DNA from: JAOBAU01 sp034667465
GTDB taxonomy: Bacteria; Acidobacteriota; Thermoanaerobaculia; Gp7-AA8
Assembly: GCA_034667465.1 (NCBI GenBank)
Contig: JAXDJV010000002.1
Coordinates: forward strand, 186,001-250,000
Reading direction: 5' to 3'
DNA length: 64,000 nt
Shown here piece after piece: positions 63,637 through 64,000 of the stretch. How positions within the stretch are numbered: position 1 is the stretch's first letter; every line of letters starts with the position of its first letter. The notes below the pieces were generated by a model, which saw only the letters and a list, made by a program, of their open reading frames with translations, did no database searches and was not told the origin of the DNA. Made by a program: the position numbers and the translations under genes.

Positions 63637-63675
63637 AACGAAAAAGACTCCGGAGAACCCGGAGCCTTTTTCGTT
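63637..63675 (+). terminator. Terminator of the signalling operon
   Basis: Stem AACGAAAAAG-x-CTCCGG paired with CCGGAG-x-CTTTTTCGTT, loop near AGAAC, with an internal T run. It lies 6 bases after the TPR gene stop and can act in both directions. Confidence 0.8.
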
Positions 63676-63693
63676 GATCGAAGCTGGCGAAAA

Positions 63694-64000
63694 CTAAAGC
63701 GAACCGTTACCGCCGGCATCGCCACCGCCGGACATCCCTTTGCCTTCATCGCCGCCGCCGAAGAGCGAGCCGACCGATGAATCCTTCACCTGCTCGACGA
63801 CGCGACTGATCACGCTGCGCGCTTTCGAGCCGGCGCCTGCACGACGTGCTGCAACCGTTGCCGCCGCTGCACCACCGGCCACCACGGCCGCCGCTGCAAC
63901 TTTGCGCACGGTTGACTTCCGCTTGCGAGCTTTGGCCGCAGCGCGACCGCCTTTCGCAGCAGCAGCCTTTTTGGCTGGCGACGCCTTCTTTGCAGACGAA
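63694..64000 (-). CDS. Histone H1-like lysine/alanine-rich protein, 3' part
   Basis: The frame is open from the window edge to TAA at 63694 (about 101 residues visible); the start lies outside. The visible part begins SSAKKASPAKKAAAAKGGR, continues KARKRKSTVRKVAAAAVVAG and ends in a glycine-rich, acidic tail (GGGDEGKGMSGGGDAGGNGSL). A GTG at 63909 is a possible internal start, but the K/A repeats continue in frame upstream of it. The AKKA repeats resemble bacterial H1-like nucleoid proteins and the locus at 37271. Confidence 0.7.
   Translation of the reverse strand, partial: SSAKKASPAKKAAAAKGGRAAAKARKRKSTVRKVAAAAVVAGGAAAATVAARRAGAGSKARSVISRVVEQVKDSSVGSLFGGGDEGKGMSGGGDAGGNGSL

Overview
This is a GC-rich, densely coding bacterial chromosome segment with no rRNA, tRNA, prophage, insertion sequence or CRISPR array that I can see. 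The mix of genes suggests a soil-type member of the Acidobacteriota or a close relative (an inference). The pointers are a Ser/Thr kinase fused to a TolB-like propeller, a VWFA-domain protein of the type abundant in Acidobacteriota, many FHA proteins, and repeated palindromes beginning GTCATCCCGAGCGTAGCGAG.

Layout. 1-9480: the yidD tail, nth and hutU (divergent), a kinase-propeller protein, a fatty acid desaturase, a secreted TPR protein, lepB and a Spy-like protein. 9477-14350: a flotillin/NfeD pair with an XRE regulator, next to a divergent Ycf46-like AAA ATPase. 14447-17122: folE and a large acyl-CoA dehydrogenase whose promoter carries a FadR-type palindrome. 17123-22990: an overlapping four-gene operon (PLP-dependent decarboxylase, EamA exporter, aldehyde dehydrogenase, pdxJ) opposite a MocR-type regulator. 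23071-29376: an M49-like lipoprotein peptidase, a zinc-ribbon/FHA protein, a Wzm/Wzt-type polysaccharide ABC exporter, a family 2 glycosyltransferase and a metallo-beta-lactamase-fold hydrolase. 29440-37139: a coupled run of lhr, a SnoaL-like protein, nei, modB, modC and a small protein. 37271-38039: two lysine-rich frames read from start codons 7 nt apart, one running into a Doc-like domain. 38036-46949: a VWA/M15/zinc-ribbon membrane operon, an SRPBCC protein, a split LigD-type polymerase and ligase operon, and an MBOAT plus SGNH acyl-transfer pair. 46952-54110: uvrA, a frameshifted remnant, cutA, a glycosyltransferase-51 enzyme, a CDGSH protein and a second lepB. 54251-63630: a phospho-signalling island. 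63694-64000: the 3' part of another histone H1-like gene.

The most system-like part is 54251-63630. A divergent FHA-GAF-cyclase faces an overlapping six-gene operon: PP2C phosphatase, FHA-bearing transmembrane serine protease, zinc-ribbon/FHA protein, kinase-FHA, transmembrane kinase with a periplasmic C-terminus, and a periplasmic TPR protein. The transmembrane kinase carries three copies of an E-A-T-V-(V/M)-E motif, and related T-V motifs occur in the phosphatase and the protease. I infer that these are phosphothreonine docking sites for the operon's own FHA domains.

Two families of structured repeats sit at gene ends. Six are REP-like palindromes of about 90-100 bp, one of which lies in frame inside lhr. 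Five are hairpins built of tandem heptamers, one of which supplies alternative ATG codons for the ABC permease. Several of these repeats contain the stop codon of the neighbouring gene. Many genes have a -10-like hexamer only 6-10 nt before the start codon and no Shine-Dalgarno sequence, which suggests frequent leaderless transcription.
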